A DNA stretch of 64,000 bases, from positions 186,001 to 250,000 of the forward strand of contig JAIOOW010000003.1 of assembly GCA_021414205.1 (NCBI GenBank), read 5' to 3'. Source of the stretch: Candidatus Anderseniibacteriota bacterium. GTDB lineage: Bacteria; Patescibacteria; Andersenbacteria; UBA10190. Below are positions 32,399 to 39,575 of this stretch, in pieces. The stretch's first letter is position 1; every line of letters starts with the position of its first letter. The position numbers and the translations under genes are program-made. The notes beneath the pieces were generated by a model, which did not search any database, was not told where the DNA came from, and saw only the letters and a program-made list of their open reading frames with translations.

Positions 32399-32812
32399 AT
32401 GTCCGCATTTACTCGCAGTCCGTTTCAGGAGTTTCTTTCAGGCTTCCACCCAGGCGATAAAGAGGTGCGAATTCATGTGAAAAGGAACACATGGTCTAAG
32501 CTGTGGCACGATGGAACAGAGACTGAGGAGGTGCCAAATTCGGTGCCCTTCGGACCTAGCGGGCTCAACCCTCATGGCGGCATCGATGTCCCCGGTATGC
32601 ATGTATGGATTATGGACGTGTTCAACCCATTGTTCGAGGCAGGCTCTCGGCTGTTCCTGTGTCTGCGCGAGCTTCGCATCGAAGGCACTGATACGGTTAT
32701 CCCAATTGATCAGGATCTGGATGAGCACAGTACTTGGCATGATCTCGTGTCTCAATGCTCTCGGCATCCGAACGATGGGTATGTCATGATCTACGACGTT
32801 TGTGATACGTAG
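32399..32812 (+). CDS. Orphan 137-residue protein
   Basis: Unrecognised. Begins MSAFTRSPFQEFLSGFHPGD. It looks soluble and mixed alpha/beta, with a Pro/Gly-rich stretch VPFGPSGLNPHGGIDVPGMH near residue 50 and an acidic His-containing part DQDLDEHSTWHDLVSQCSRH near 105. It forms a one-gene unit with a near-consensus promoter, capped leader, Shine-Dalgarno and strong terminator. GC-rich codons set it apart from ribosomal genes in the window and resemble the other orphans. Function unknown. Confidence 0.68.
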   Translation: MSAFTRSPFQEFLSGFHPGDKEVRIHVKRNTWSKLWHDGTETEEVPNSVPFGPSGLNPHGGIDVPGMHVWIMDVFNPLFEAGSRLFLCLRELRIEGTDTVIPIDQDLDEHSTWHDLVSQCSRHPNDGYVMIYDVCDT

Positions 32813-32837
32813 GCCTTGTCGGCGTTTCTGTCAGCTT

Positions 32838-32875
32838 AATCCCCAAAAGCAATGATGCTTACGGGGATTTTTTTA
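32838..32875 (+). terminator. Rho-independent terminator
   Basis: AATCCCC/GGGGATT with inner AAGCA-ATGA-TGCTT, then a T-run. Ends the 137-residue orphan unit. Confidence 0.92.
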
Positions 32876-32885
32876 TATATATGTA

Positions 32886-32914
32886 ATAAAAAAACCGGCT
32901 TTGCGTAAAGCCGG
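32886..32914 (-). terminator. Rho-independent terminator (minus strand)
   Basis: CCGGCTTT-ACGC-AAAGCCGG on the minus strand followed by seven T. Serves the convergent orphan gene 32939-33265. Confidence 0.9.
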
Positions 32915-32938
32915 CTGGATTGTTGGGATTTTTTGAGT

Positions 32939-33265
32939 TTATTGTTCAAGCTCCCAGGCAATTCGGACTTCTGATGGTTGCAAGTGGTTAATAACAGTAA
33001 TTAGCGATATCGGCTTGTGTCCTGTGCACCCAGAAAAAAATTTACAGGTATGCGCGATGAGCGGATATGCGATTGTTGTATAGCCGCAGTTAGATAGCGC
33101 GCTACCAGGTAGTGCTCGTTCGTAGCGGATGCCTATGACGACGCGAGTATCTTTTAGAGTAATTCGTACTGCCTGATCGTAAGGAAGCTTTGATAACGAT
33201 AAAACTTTTGCATGAACCGCATCCGCAACTTCTCGGAGGACGTGTTCGTGAATGATGCCGAGCAT
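32939..33265 (-). CDS. Orphan 108-residue protein
   Basis: Unrecognised. The start at 33265 (MLGIIHEHVLREVADAVHAK) is chosen because AAAGGAG lies seven bases upstream; a longer in-frame start would cross its own promoter. The product is soluble, with alternating strands and helices, three cysteines and several histidines (TCKFFSGCTGH). It has its own promoter and terminator and is divergent from a PIF1-type helicase, with a palindromic candidate operator in between. It could be a small regulator of that pair, but no DNA-binding motif is recognisable. Confidence 0.62.
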   Translation of the reverse strand: MLGIIHEHVLREVADAVHAKVLSLSKLPYDQAVRITLKDTRVVIGIRYERALPGSALSNCGYTTIAYPLIAHTCKFFSGCTGHKPISLITVINHLQPSEVRIAWELEQ

Positions 33266-33307
33266 GGCGCCGCTCCTTTGAAAGTGCAATTGTTCAACCC
33301 TGTAAGG

Positions 33308-33336
33308 AGTATGGGGTATTCTTTCATGTTCGTAAA
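33308..33336 (-). promoter_or_regulatory. Promoter of the 108-residue orphan gene
   Basis: On the minus strand TTTACG (33331-33336), 17-bp spacer, CATACT (33308-33313). Leader of about 36 bases with Shine-Dalgarno. Confidence 0.5.
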
Positions 33337-33353
33337 CCGTACGCTTGTACGGT
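33336..33353. promoter_or_regulatory. Palindromic candidate operator between divergent genes
   Basis: ACCGTAC-GCTT-GTACGGT is a perfect 7-bp inverted repeat. It touches the -35 of the minus-strand promoter and fills the spacer before the TAAAAT -10 of the helicase gene. A dimeric repressor bound here would cover both promoters. Confidence 0.45.
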
Positions 33354-33364
33354 AAAATAATCAG

Positions 33365-34687
33365 ATGACACAACAGGAGGCTTTGGTAATCTTGAAAACA
33401 GGCGCGAATGTATTCTTAACAGGAGAGCCGGGCGCCGGAAAGACGCATACTATCAATGAATATGTTTCGTATTTGAAAAAGAGCGGTGTCGATGTCGCCA
33501 TCACTGCGTCTACGGGCATCGCTGCCACGCATATCGGGGGAATGACGATTCACTCATGGAGCGGAATAGGCATTAAAAGTAGTTTGAGTAAGTATGATAT
33601 TGACGCTATTGCTTCGCGCGAATATATCGTAAAGCGCATGAATCGATCTCGTGTGCTTATTATTGACGAGGTTTCTATGCTTTCCGCGGGCATGATTACT
33701 ATGGTCGATGCGGTGTGCAAGGCAGTGAAAAACTCCGAAGAACCATTTGGTGGGTTGCAGATTATTTTTGTTGGAGATTTTTTTCAATTGCCGCCCGTCA
33801 GCCGTTCTGCGCAGGCAAGTCAGTTTGCCTACGATTCGCTTGCTTGGCAGCAGGCCAATCCTATCATCTGCTACCTTGCGGAACAGCATCGGCAAGATGA
33901 TGCGCCGTTTTTGGAATTGTTATCTGCTATTCGCAGCAATACGTTTGATGAATTTCATGTTGAGCGCTTAGAAGCAAGGAGGGTAGAAGCGCACGCAGCT
34001 CCTGAGAACATTCCAAAATTATTTTCTCACAATGCAGATGTCGACAAGGTGAATGCGGATATTCTTGCAAGCATTCCCGGGCAGGCAAAAGATTTTCATA
34101 TGTATGCAAAAGGCGCAAAAAATGTAGTCGAAAGCTTGAAGAAGGGGTGCTTATCTCCGGAAGTATTATCACTGAAAGTCGGCGCAACGGTTATGTTTAC
34201 AAAAAATAATCCGAAAGAACATTTCGTAAACGGAACGCTCGGCGTGGTTAAAGAATTCAGCAAGACAGATGGCCATCCTGTAGTAGTTACGAAAGAAGGG
34301 AAGAAAGTTGATGTTGAAAGCATGGACTGGAGCGTCGAAGAGAACGGTCGAGTAGTAGCGAGCGTCACGCAATTGCCGCTTCGACTAGCGTGGGCGATTA
34401 CGGTCCACAAAAGCCAGGGTATCAGCCTCGATTCCGCAGTGGTCGACTTGCGCCAGGTGTTCGAATTCGGCCAAGGGTATGTGGCGCTTTCACGGGTAAA
34501 GCGATTATCCGGATTGCACCTGCTCGGGTGGAATCAGAGGGCGTTTGAAGTGCACCCCAGTGTGCTTGAAAAAGATGCTGAATTTCGCGATAGCTCTCAA
34601 ATTGCTGAAAATATGTTTAACGAAATGGATAGGGAAGAATTGCGCACCATGCACGACAACTTTATAAAAGTTATGGGAGGAGTATAG
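33365..34687 (+). CDS. PIF1-like superfamily 1B DNA helicase
   Basis: A 440-residue 5'-to-3' DNA helicase of the PIF1/RecD-like SF1B group. Motif I GEPGAGKTH (about residues 20-28), motif II IIDEVSML, motif III GDFFQLPPV, motif IV region AEQHRQDD, motif V/VI VHKSQGISLD and YVALSRVKRL. Length fits a bare helicase core without RecD's N-terminal domain. Likely roles are replication fork progress or resolving structured DNA. TAAAAT ends six bases before the ATG. The GIY-YIG gene starts after a two-base gap, so the two form an operon, which suggests a shared DNA-repair context. Confidence 0.92.
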   Translation: MTQQEALVILKTGANVFLTGEPGAGKTHTINEYVSYLKKSGVDVAITASTGIAATHIGGMTIHSWSGIGIKSSLSKYDIDAIASREYIVKRMNRSRVLIIDEVSMLSAGMITMVDAVCKAVKNSEEPFGGLQIIFVGDFFQLPPVSRSAQASQFAYDSLAWQQANPIICYLAEQHRQDDAPFLELLSAIRSNTFDEFHVERLEARRVEAHAAPENIPKLFSHNADVDKVNADILASIPGQAKDFHMYAKGAKNVVESLKKGCLSPEVLSLKVGATVMFTKNNPKEHFVNGTLGVVKEFSKTDGHPVVVTKEGKKVDVESMDWSVEENGRVVASVTQLPLRLAWAITVHKSQGISLDSAVVDLRQVFEFGQGYVALSRVKRLSGLHLLGWNQRAFEVHPSVLEKDAEFRDSSQIAENMFNEMDREELRTMHDNFIKVMGGV

Positions 34688-34688
34688 T

Positions 34689-34937
34689 ATGCAGCAATGT
34701 TTTGTATATATTTTGCGATGTTCGGATAATACGCTGTATACCGGATGGACGACGGATATTGGAAAGCGTGTAGAGGCTCACAATGCAGGCAAGGGTGCAA
34801 GATATACACGAGCCCGGCTGCCCGTAACGCTGGTGCATTCCGAAAGTTTTACAACGAAAGAATTAGCGATGAAGCGAGAGTATGAGATTAAGCAGTTGAG
34901 CAGGCTCGAAAAAGCACGATTGATAACGAAGAAATAA
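34689..34937 (+). CDS. GIY-YIG nuclease domain protein (UPF0213/YhbQ-like)
   Basis: An 82-residue single GIY-YIG domain. The signature appears as FVYILRCSDNTLYTGWTTDI (Y and YTG elements), with the Arg and Glu of the active site in KRVEAHN and KREYEIKQLSR. Such stand-alone proteins are structure-dependent endonucleases of unclear role. It follows the helicase gene by two bases and ends near a bidirectional hairpin. Assignment to the YhbQ-type group is by length and motif. Confidence 0.9.
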   Translation: MQQCFVYILRCSDNTLYTGWTTDIGKRVEAHNAGKGARYTRARLPVTLVHSESFTTKELAMKREYEIKQLSRLEKARLITKK

Positions 34938-34965
34938 AAATCCTCGCGTGGTTTCCGCGAGGATG
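34937..34965 (-). terminator. Hairpin terminator, best on the minus strand
   Basis: ATCCTCGCG/CGCGAGGAT. On the minus strand it is followed by TTTTTATTTC, so it ends the gene at 34988-35737. It may also stop the plus-strand operon. Confidence 0.8.
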
Positions 34966-34987
34966 TTGAAGGTTTGCTTGTTGGTTG

Positions 34988-35737
34988 TTACGGCTGGGCG
35001 ATTCCCGCCGGATGTATTCGCAGTTGTTCAACGAATCGATTCACGCGTTCTTGAAAATTTTCCCATGGACATCGTGTAAATTCTTTATTGAATAACGTGT
35101 CGAACATCCGCCTCACTTTCTCCGGTTTCATCATTGCGCAGTAGCGAACCCAAAGACGAAATCGAAGCGAGCGATTTGTTGCAGCGCATAGTGCTATATC
35201 GGCATATCGATGCAGGGATTCGCGATCGATGCCGCTTTCATGTTCTGCGCTCGTGATCGTCTGGTCGAATTTTTCGAGAATGATTTTCGCGCACGCATCG
35301 AGCCATTTTTTTGCGACGTTTTCTGAAGCGCATGTGGCGAACATTTGAACGCCTTGATCTTTGACTGTGACCCACGCGCATGGCCAGTCTTCGCTATGTT
35401 CTGGCAAGCCTTGTTCGGCCAAGTCGATAAACGCCTTGTTTGCAAACACGACCCGCGGCCGTTCTGCTGAAGTCGGGAATGGAATGGTGGCGTTGAACAT
35501 CGTGATGCTTTTGTTTTGCACGAAGCCGGCAAGTTCGTCTGGGTGGTGATGTATTGGCAACCCTTTGATTACCGGGACATGGAAGAACCCGTCTTCTGTG
35601 TACTTGAGCACGGGCAGTGAAGTTCCGCACTCAACAAGTGGTTCGCCGTTTAAGCCAATGATTTCCATAGCATTCTGACGTGATTCGGTATGAACCCTTT
35701 GATCGATGCCGAGGACTGGGTTCGTCATTTGTGTCAT
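34988..35737 (-). CDS. Orphan 249-residue protein
   Basis: Unrecognised. The ATG at 35737 (MTQMTNPVLGIDQRVHTESR) follows a CGGAGAC Shine-Dalgarno about seven bases upstream; a longer in-frame start is less favoured. The protein appears soluble, with a beta-rich first half (residues 1-130, including HHHPDELAGF) and a helical second half with many Arg/Trp (LRFRLWVRYCAMMKPEKVRRMF). It is a one-gene unit with promoter, leader hairpin and terminator, the largest of the orphan set. No function is proposed. Confidence 0.68.
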   Translation of the reverse strand: MTQMTNPVLGIDQRVHTESRQNAMEIIGLNGEPLVECGTSLPVLKYTEDGFFHVPVIKGLPIHHHPDELAGFVQNKSITMFNATIPFPTSAERPRVVFANKAFIDLAEQGLPEHSEDWPCAWVTVKDQGVQMFATCASENVAKKWLDACAKIILEKFDQTITSAEHESGIDRESLHRYADIALCAATNRSLRFRLWVRYCAMMKPEKVRRMFDTLFNKEFTRCPWENFQERVNRFVEQLRIHPAGIAQP

Positions 35738-35774
35738 ACGCAAGTCTCCGTTGTAAAGAACCAAAAACTGTTCC

Positions 35775-35826
35775 GCGAATGCCTATTCGCAGAACTAGTA
35801 ATATCATAATATGCCTAAAAAAGCAA
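35775..35826 (-). promoter_or_regulatory. Promoter and leader hairpin of the 249-residue orphan
   Basis: On the minus strand TTGCTT (35821-35826), 17-bp spacer, TATTAC (35798-35803). The transcript begins close to a perfect hairpin GCGAAT-AGGC-ATTCGC (35775-35790), then carries a Shine-Dalgarno before 35737. Confidence 0.6.
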
Positions 35827-35832
35827 GGGTCG

Positions 35833-36708
35833 TTATATGCAAATCCAGCCGATATCTTTTCTGCGATTCCACCACGACATTTGCCGATGCGCATAGCGAA
35901 GAGTTGCCTGGGACATGAGTGCGATTACCTCTTCTTCTGGAAGTTCGCCATCTGCGAGCATGAGTGCTTGCTTGTAGTTTATTGTTTTCAGGAGCGGAGA
36001 GGTCGGATACTTTTTGCGTAACGTTACGGCTTCATCGGCAAGGCCTTGAGAAATCATGTCGCGTGAACGGCGCTCGATGTTTTTTTGCATACTATCCCAA
36101 TCTGGAAAAATGCCGATGCGCGTTGAATCGTATTGCGATTGCGCTTTGCGCAAATCTGAAAACTTTTCTCCAGTTGCTCGGATCACTTCCAGTGCGCGAA
36201 TTATTCGGCGCGTATTGTGCGGTTCTATAAAATTGCACGATGCCGGATCTTGCTCTTGTAATTGCTTATACAACACTTCGGGAGATTCTTGTTCCAGCTT
36301 TTCTCGGTATTCTTGGTCCGGTTGTATATTAGGAATATCGTATCCGTCTAAAAGAGCATCGATGTAGAGCATTGTTCCTCCGGCGATAATTGGAGTCTGA
36401 TTGTTGCATGCAATAATTTCTAACACTTGCTGCGCGTCTTTTAGCCAATCTGAAAGCGTATACGCCGCATCTATGCGGGTAATATTCAATAAATAATGCG
36501 GAACGGAATCTATGATGTCTGGTGTTACGGCGCTATGAGGCGTATCTAGGAATGCATCGATAGGCTTTGCAGTGCCGATATTCATGCCAGCATAGGCTTG
36601 CCTCGAATCTGCTGAAATAATGGCTCCATTAAGTTGTTTTGCAAGGTTGATAGCATAGGCAGTTTTACCAGAAGCAGTTGGGCCGACAATGGTATATACG
36701 TGGTTCAT
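35833..36708 (-). CDS. miaA: tRNA dimethylallyltransferase MiaA
   Basis: Adds the dimethylallyl group to A37 of tRNAs that read UNN codons. The 291 residues are slightly shorter than typical. The P-loop reads VGPTASGKTAYAINLA at the N-terminus, followed by the family signature ISADSRQAYAGMNIGTAKP, and the C-terminal part has LLKTINYKQAL and TLRYAHRQMSWWNR. The ATG at 36708 is chosen because the longer frame would run through the divergent promoter. Only 16 bp separate this ATG from the divergent gene's ATG. Confidence 0.95.
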   Translation of the reverse strand: MNHVYTIVGPTASGKTAYAINLAKQLNGAIISADSRQAYAGMNIGTAKPIDAFLDTPHSAVTPDIIDSVPHYLLNITRIDAAYTLSDWLKDAQQVLEIIACNNQTPIIAGGTMLYIDALLDGYDIPNIQPDQEYREKLEQESPEVLYKQLQEQDPASCNFIEPHNTRRIIRALEVIRATGEKFSDLRKAQSQYDSTRIGIFPDWDSMQKNIERRSRDMISQGLADEAVTLRKKYPTSPLLKTINYKQALMLADGELPEEEVIALMSQATLRYAHRQMSWWNRRKDIGWICI

Positions 36709-36724
36709 CTTATATACTATAAGG
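36709..36724. promoter_or_regulatory. 16-bp bidirectional promoter with overlapping -10 boxes
   Basis: Between two divergent ATG codons, TATACT (plus, 36713-36718) ends six bases before the ATG at 36725. TATAGT (minus, 36716-36721) ends seven bases before the miaA ATG at 36708. The hexamers overlap by three bases. Both mRNAs would be leaderless. Confidence 0.6.
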
Positions 36725-37228
36725 ATGATAAAGGGGATTGTATACTTGGCAGTTGCGTTGAGCGCCATTGGAATATATATGGGCGCTCTCCAGGTTACGT
36801 TTCATCCGGAAAAATTAGGAAATATCTCAGCGATTACGCAGGGAGTGGGGAGTTGGCAAGATGCTGTTGCAAAACTTCAATATTATGGAATTCTTGGAAA
36901 GAGAAGCGTTGAGAGATCTTTCGCAAGTTCCGTAGATGCGAAATTCAGTTTGGACATTACATACCTTAAAGCAGATGCGAGCAGCTTAGGTAAAGCATTG
37001 GATGCAAACGCGGGTGTGAACATTATCGTAGTAAAAGCGAAATTGTTATCAGATACGCTGAATCGAACAAAAGATGAAATGAAGGACGTATCAAAAGATG
37101 GTATTGCAAAAAATCGAGACGATGCATTGAGGGCGTTTGCGGATGCGCAGATACAGCTCGACCGATTAAAAGCAGTTGCGAATACGTATAAACAGGCGCA
37201 AGACCAGCTGGAACAATTGGCAAAATAG
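36725..37228 (+). CDS. Membrane-anchored helical protein
   Basis: A 167-residue protein with one N-terminal membrane helix (about residues 3-22) and an outward helical domain. The C-terminal 100 residues are strongly helical and Lys/Asp/Gln-rich, with coiled-coil character (LLSDTLNRTKDEMKDVSKD ... TYKQAQDQLEQL). No enzyme motif is visible. Similar anchored helical proteins are frequent in CPR bacteria; the function is unknown. The start is fixed by the -10 box six bases upstream and by the divergent miaA start. Confidence 0.7.
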   Translation: MIKGIVYLAVALSAIGIYMGALQVTFHPEKLGNISAITQGVGSWQDAVAKLQYYGILGKRSVERSFASSVDAKFSLDITYLKADASSLGKALDANAGVNIIVVKAKLLSDTLNRTKDEMKDVSKDGIAKNRDDALRAFADAQIQLDRLKAVANTYKQAQDQLEQLAK

Positions 37229-37281
37229 GGATATAACGAAAGAAGGGTCGTATTCTTACGTTAGCTGGAGAGGGAATCGCC

Positions 37282-37509
37282 ATGCAATTATCTCTTGATG
37301 CGAGGATAACACAGCGCCCTAGTCTTGCTCTTTCGATACAGCGATTTATGGGTATTATGAATGTCGGCCAAAGTGCGGGCCACCCCACGAAGCGCGCATG
37401 CAATTGCGGAGGAAATATCGTTGAGTTTAAACCTCGGTTACGCCTATCGTCATCGGTGGTCTATAAGTGCGACAATCCCGCTTGCGACTTCTGTGTTGGC
37501 ATGATGTGA
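37282..37509 (+). CDS. Small zinc-ribbon-like orphan protein
   Basis: A 75-residue protein beginning MQLSLDARITQRPSLALSIQ. The second half has two cysteine pairs, CNCGG and CDNPACDFC, arranged like a zinc ribbon. A Shine-Dalgarno GGAGAGGG lies about eight bases before the ATG and a strong terminator follows the stop by 22 bp. The beginning (SLDARITQRPSLALSIQ) vaguely recalls the sigma-54 N-terminal Q-rich pattern QRLVMTPQLQ, but the protein is far too small. No function is assigned. Confidence 0.58.
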   Translation: MQLSLDARITQRPSLALSIQRFMGIMNVGQSAGHPTKRACNCGGNIVEFKPRLRLSSSVVYKCDNPACDFCVGMM

Positions 37510-37531
37510 GTTATAAAAAGCGTTGCAGCCG

Positions 37532-37556
37532 CCCGGCAGGGAAGCCGGGTTTTTTT
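37532..37556 (+). terminator. Rho-independent terminator
   Basis: CCCGGC-AGGGAA-GCCGGG followed by seven T. Confidence 0.92.
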
Positions 37557-37557
37557 A

Positions 37558-37566
37558 TGCTATACT
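37558..37566 (+). promoter_or_regulatory. Extended -10 before the phosphatase gene
   Basis: TG-C-TATACT at 37558-37566, six bases before the ATG at 37573. It starts within two bases of the preceding terminator's T-run and no -35 is possible beyond the hairpin, so the TGn element probably carries promoter strength. Confidence 0.6.
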
Positions 37567-37572
37567 TTTACT

Positions 37573-38322
37573 ATGAAGAAATTGCAGGGAATCGTCATAA
37601 GCGCAGTTGGGGCTGTTCTCGTTGTGGCCGTTATTATGTATGCAATTATTGCTCCAAAGGCAGTTGTGCATGCTCCGAGCGTCGATAATCGAGAAACGGC
37701 GCTGCCGGGCAATACGGAACAAATTCTGCCGGTAGGGGCTACTGATGATTCTGTTGCCATTAAAAGTACGCCTGTAATATCTACAGCCCCTTCCATGCAG
37801 TTTGTCGGGCCTCGGGACAATATTCCGAAAGATGCTCCGGGCGCATATGGATTTTGGTCATTTGCAATTCCTGTGAGCAATGTTATTTCTCGTTCAGGTC
37901 AGCCACTGCTATCTGAGTTCAAGTGGCTCAAAGATAATGGTTGGAAGGGCGATGTGGATTTGCGTCATGATGGGGAATATAACGATCCCTCCGCAGATGA
38001 TTCAAAGTTGCCCGGTTTTAACGAGCTTGGCTTTAACTATTTGCATCTAGATATTTTAGACGGCCATGCCCCGACAGATGACCAGGCTCAACAGTTTTTA
38101 GCGTTCGTGACAAATCCTGTAAATCAGCCGGTGCACGTACATTGCAGGGGCGGATATGGCCGAGCAGGCACGATGACCGTATTGTATCGCTACGCAGTGC
38201 AAGGATGGCCGTTAGATAAGGCAGTTGCGGAATCGCGGTTATTCCACGGAGGAATTGCCGATGCACAATTAAAATGGCTCACGAGTTACGCCGAAACGCA
38301 CCCGGCAGGAAGCTACAAGTAA
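37573..38322 (+). CDS. Membrane-anchored dual-specificity/tyrosine phosphatase-like protein
   Basis: A 249-residue protein with an N-terminal membrane helix (about 5-27), a low-complexity linker, and a cysteine-phosphatase domain (about 95-245). The P-loop is VHCRGGYGRAGT, matching HCX5R with the nucleophile Cys and Arg in place. The general acid Asp is probably in the HLDILDGHAPTDDQ segment. The catalytic domain would face outside the membrane, an unusual place that suggests action on phosphorylated surface molecules or phosphoinositide-like host substrates. A Pyk/PTEN-like lipid phosphatase is possible; the substrate is unknown. thrS converges with a one-base gap between stops. Confidence 0.82.
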   Translation: MKKLQGIVISAVGAVLVVAVIMYAIIAPKAVVHAPSVDNRETALPGNTEQILPVGATDDSVAIKSTPVISTAPSMQFVGPRDNIPKDAPGAYGFWSFAIPVSNVISRSGQPLLSEFKWLKDNGWKGDVDLRHDGEYNDPSADDSKLPGFNELGFNYLHLDILDGHAPTDDQAQQFLAFVTNPVNQPVHVHCRGGYGRAGTMTVLYRYAVQGWPLDKAVAESRLFHGGIADAQLKWLTSYAETHPAGSYK

Positions 38323-38323
38323 A

Positions 38324-39550
38324 TTATACGTTCGGATTTAGCAGGGTTTGTATCTTCTCAACTGCATCTGCAACTGATGTAGTTTCTTCAGTAATCGATT
38401 CGGACTTTAGTGAAACTGTTTTATCTGCCATTTCTTTTTTACCAAGAATGATTGCAATCGGAATTCGCTGTTCTTTTGATGCATGAATTTTCTTTCCGAT
38501 TCGTTCGTCTCGAACGTCTACGAATACGCGGGCACCTGCTTGCTTGAGCGCTTGAGCAACTTCTTGTGCGTAGTCGTTCACGTCTTCAGTAATCGGCAGC
38601 ACAGCAACTTGCACTGGTGCAAGCCATACCGGCAAGTGGCCGTTAGTATGTTCGAGTAATACTCCAATAAACCGTTCATATGAACCGAGAATAGCGCGAT
38701 GAATCATGACTGGTCGCTGTTTTGAGCCGTCTTCCGCGGTGTATTCCAATTCGAATCGGTTAGGCACGTTAAAATCAAGCTGAGCTGTTGCGAGCTGCCA
38801 TGAACGTCCAAGACTATCTGTTGCAGTGAAATCAATCTTAGGGCCATAGAATGCAGCTTCACCCTCAGCTTTTTCGGGAGAAGGAAGGCCGTTTGCAATT
38901 ACTGCTTCCTCAAGTATTTTTTCAGCAGCATTCCAAACATCATCAGATCCAAGATATTTTTCCGGAGTTTTTGGATCACGAAGGGAAAGTCGGGCAGTAA
39001 GCGTGAAATCAAACGCGGAATAAAATGTGGCAATACTTTTTAGAATACGGGAAAGTTCCTCTGAAACTTGATCTGGTCGGCAAAAAATATGACCATCATC
39101 TTGAGTGATTGCTCGTACGCGAGATAAACCTAATAGCTCACCAGCTTGTTCGTCTCGGTATACAGTCGTATTTTCAGAGTACCGCATCGGCAAATCGCGA
39201 TAGCTTCGCAAGCGACTTGCATAAATCTGTGTGTGATGTGGGCAATTCATCGGCTTCATAACGAATTCGGTATCAGCATGGCCTGTAACATAAAAAAGAT
39301 CGTCTTTGAATTTATCCCAATGGCCGGACGTCTTATATAGCCCCGGTTTCGTGATATGCGGAATCCATACTTGTTCGTACCCTAGTGGCTCTAAAATAGA
39401 CCATAAAAAGTTCTCCAATTGCTTTCGGATAACAGTGCCTTTTGGAGTAAATAGGGGAAGGCCGGATCCTACGTGCTCGGAAAACGTAAATAAATCCATT
39501 TCCTGACCGATTTTTCGATGATCGGGAATGTTTTGTTCTGGTTCGTTCAT
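38324..39550 (-). CDS. thrS: Threonyl-tRNA synthetase, minimal form without editing domains
   Basis: Charges tRNA-Thr. At 408 residues it is much shorter than the usual 640 or so. It begins MNEPEQNIPDHRKIGQEMDL, the start of the class II catalytic domain, so the TGS and SAD (second additional, editing) domains are absent. Catalytic motifs and zinc ligands are present: MNCPHHTQIYA with Cys and His, RYSENTTVYRDEQAGELLGL, and the motif 3 region VMIHRAILGSYERFIGVLLEHTNG. The anticodon-binding domain ends the protein. An ATG exists in-frame with a -10 (TATAGT) 12 bases upstream and no coding potential before it. So it is a true short form rather than a truncation. Confidence 0.94.
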   Translation of the reverse strand: MNEPEQNIPDHRKIGQEMDLFTFSEHVGSGLPLFTPKGTVIRKQLENFLWSILEPLGYEQVWIPHITKPGLYKTSGHWDKFKDDLFYVTGHADTEFVMKPMNCPHHTQIYASRLRSYRDLPMRYSENTTVYRDEQAGELLGLSRVRAITQDDGHIFCRPDQVSEELSRILKSIATFYSAFDFTLTARLSLRDPKTPEKYLGSDDVWNAAEKILEEAVIANGLPSPEKAEGEAAFYGPKIDFTATDSLGRSWQLATAQLDFNVPNRFELEYTAEDGSKQRPVMIHRAILGSYERFIGVLLEHTNGHLPVWLAPVQVAVLPITEDVNDYAQEVAQALKQAGARVFVDVRDERIGKKIHASKEQRIPIAIILGKKEMADKTVSLKSESITEETTSVADAVEKIQTLLNPNV

Positions 39551-39575
39551 AGCCTTATTTGTACTATATGTTGGT

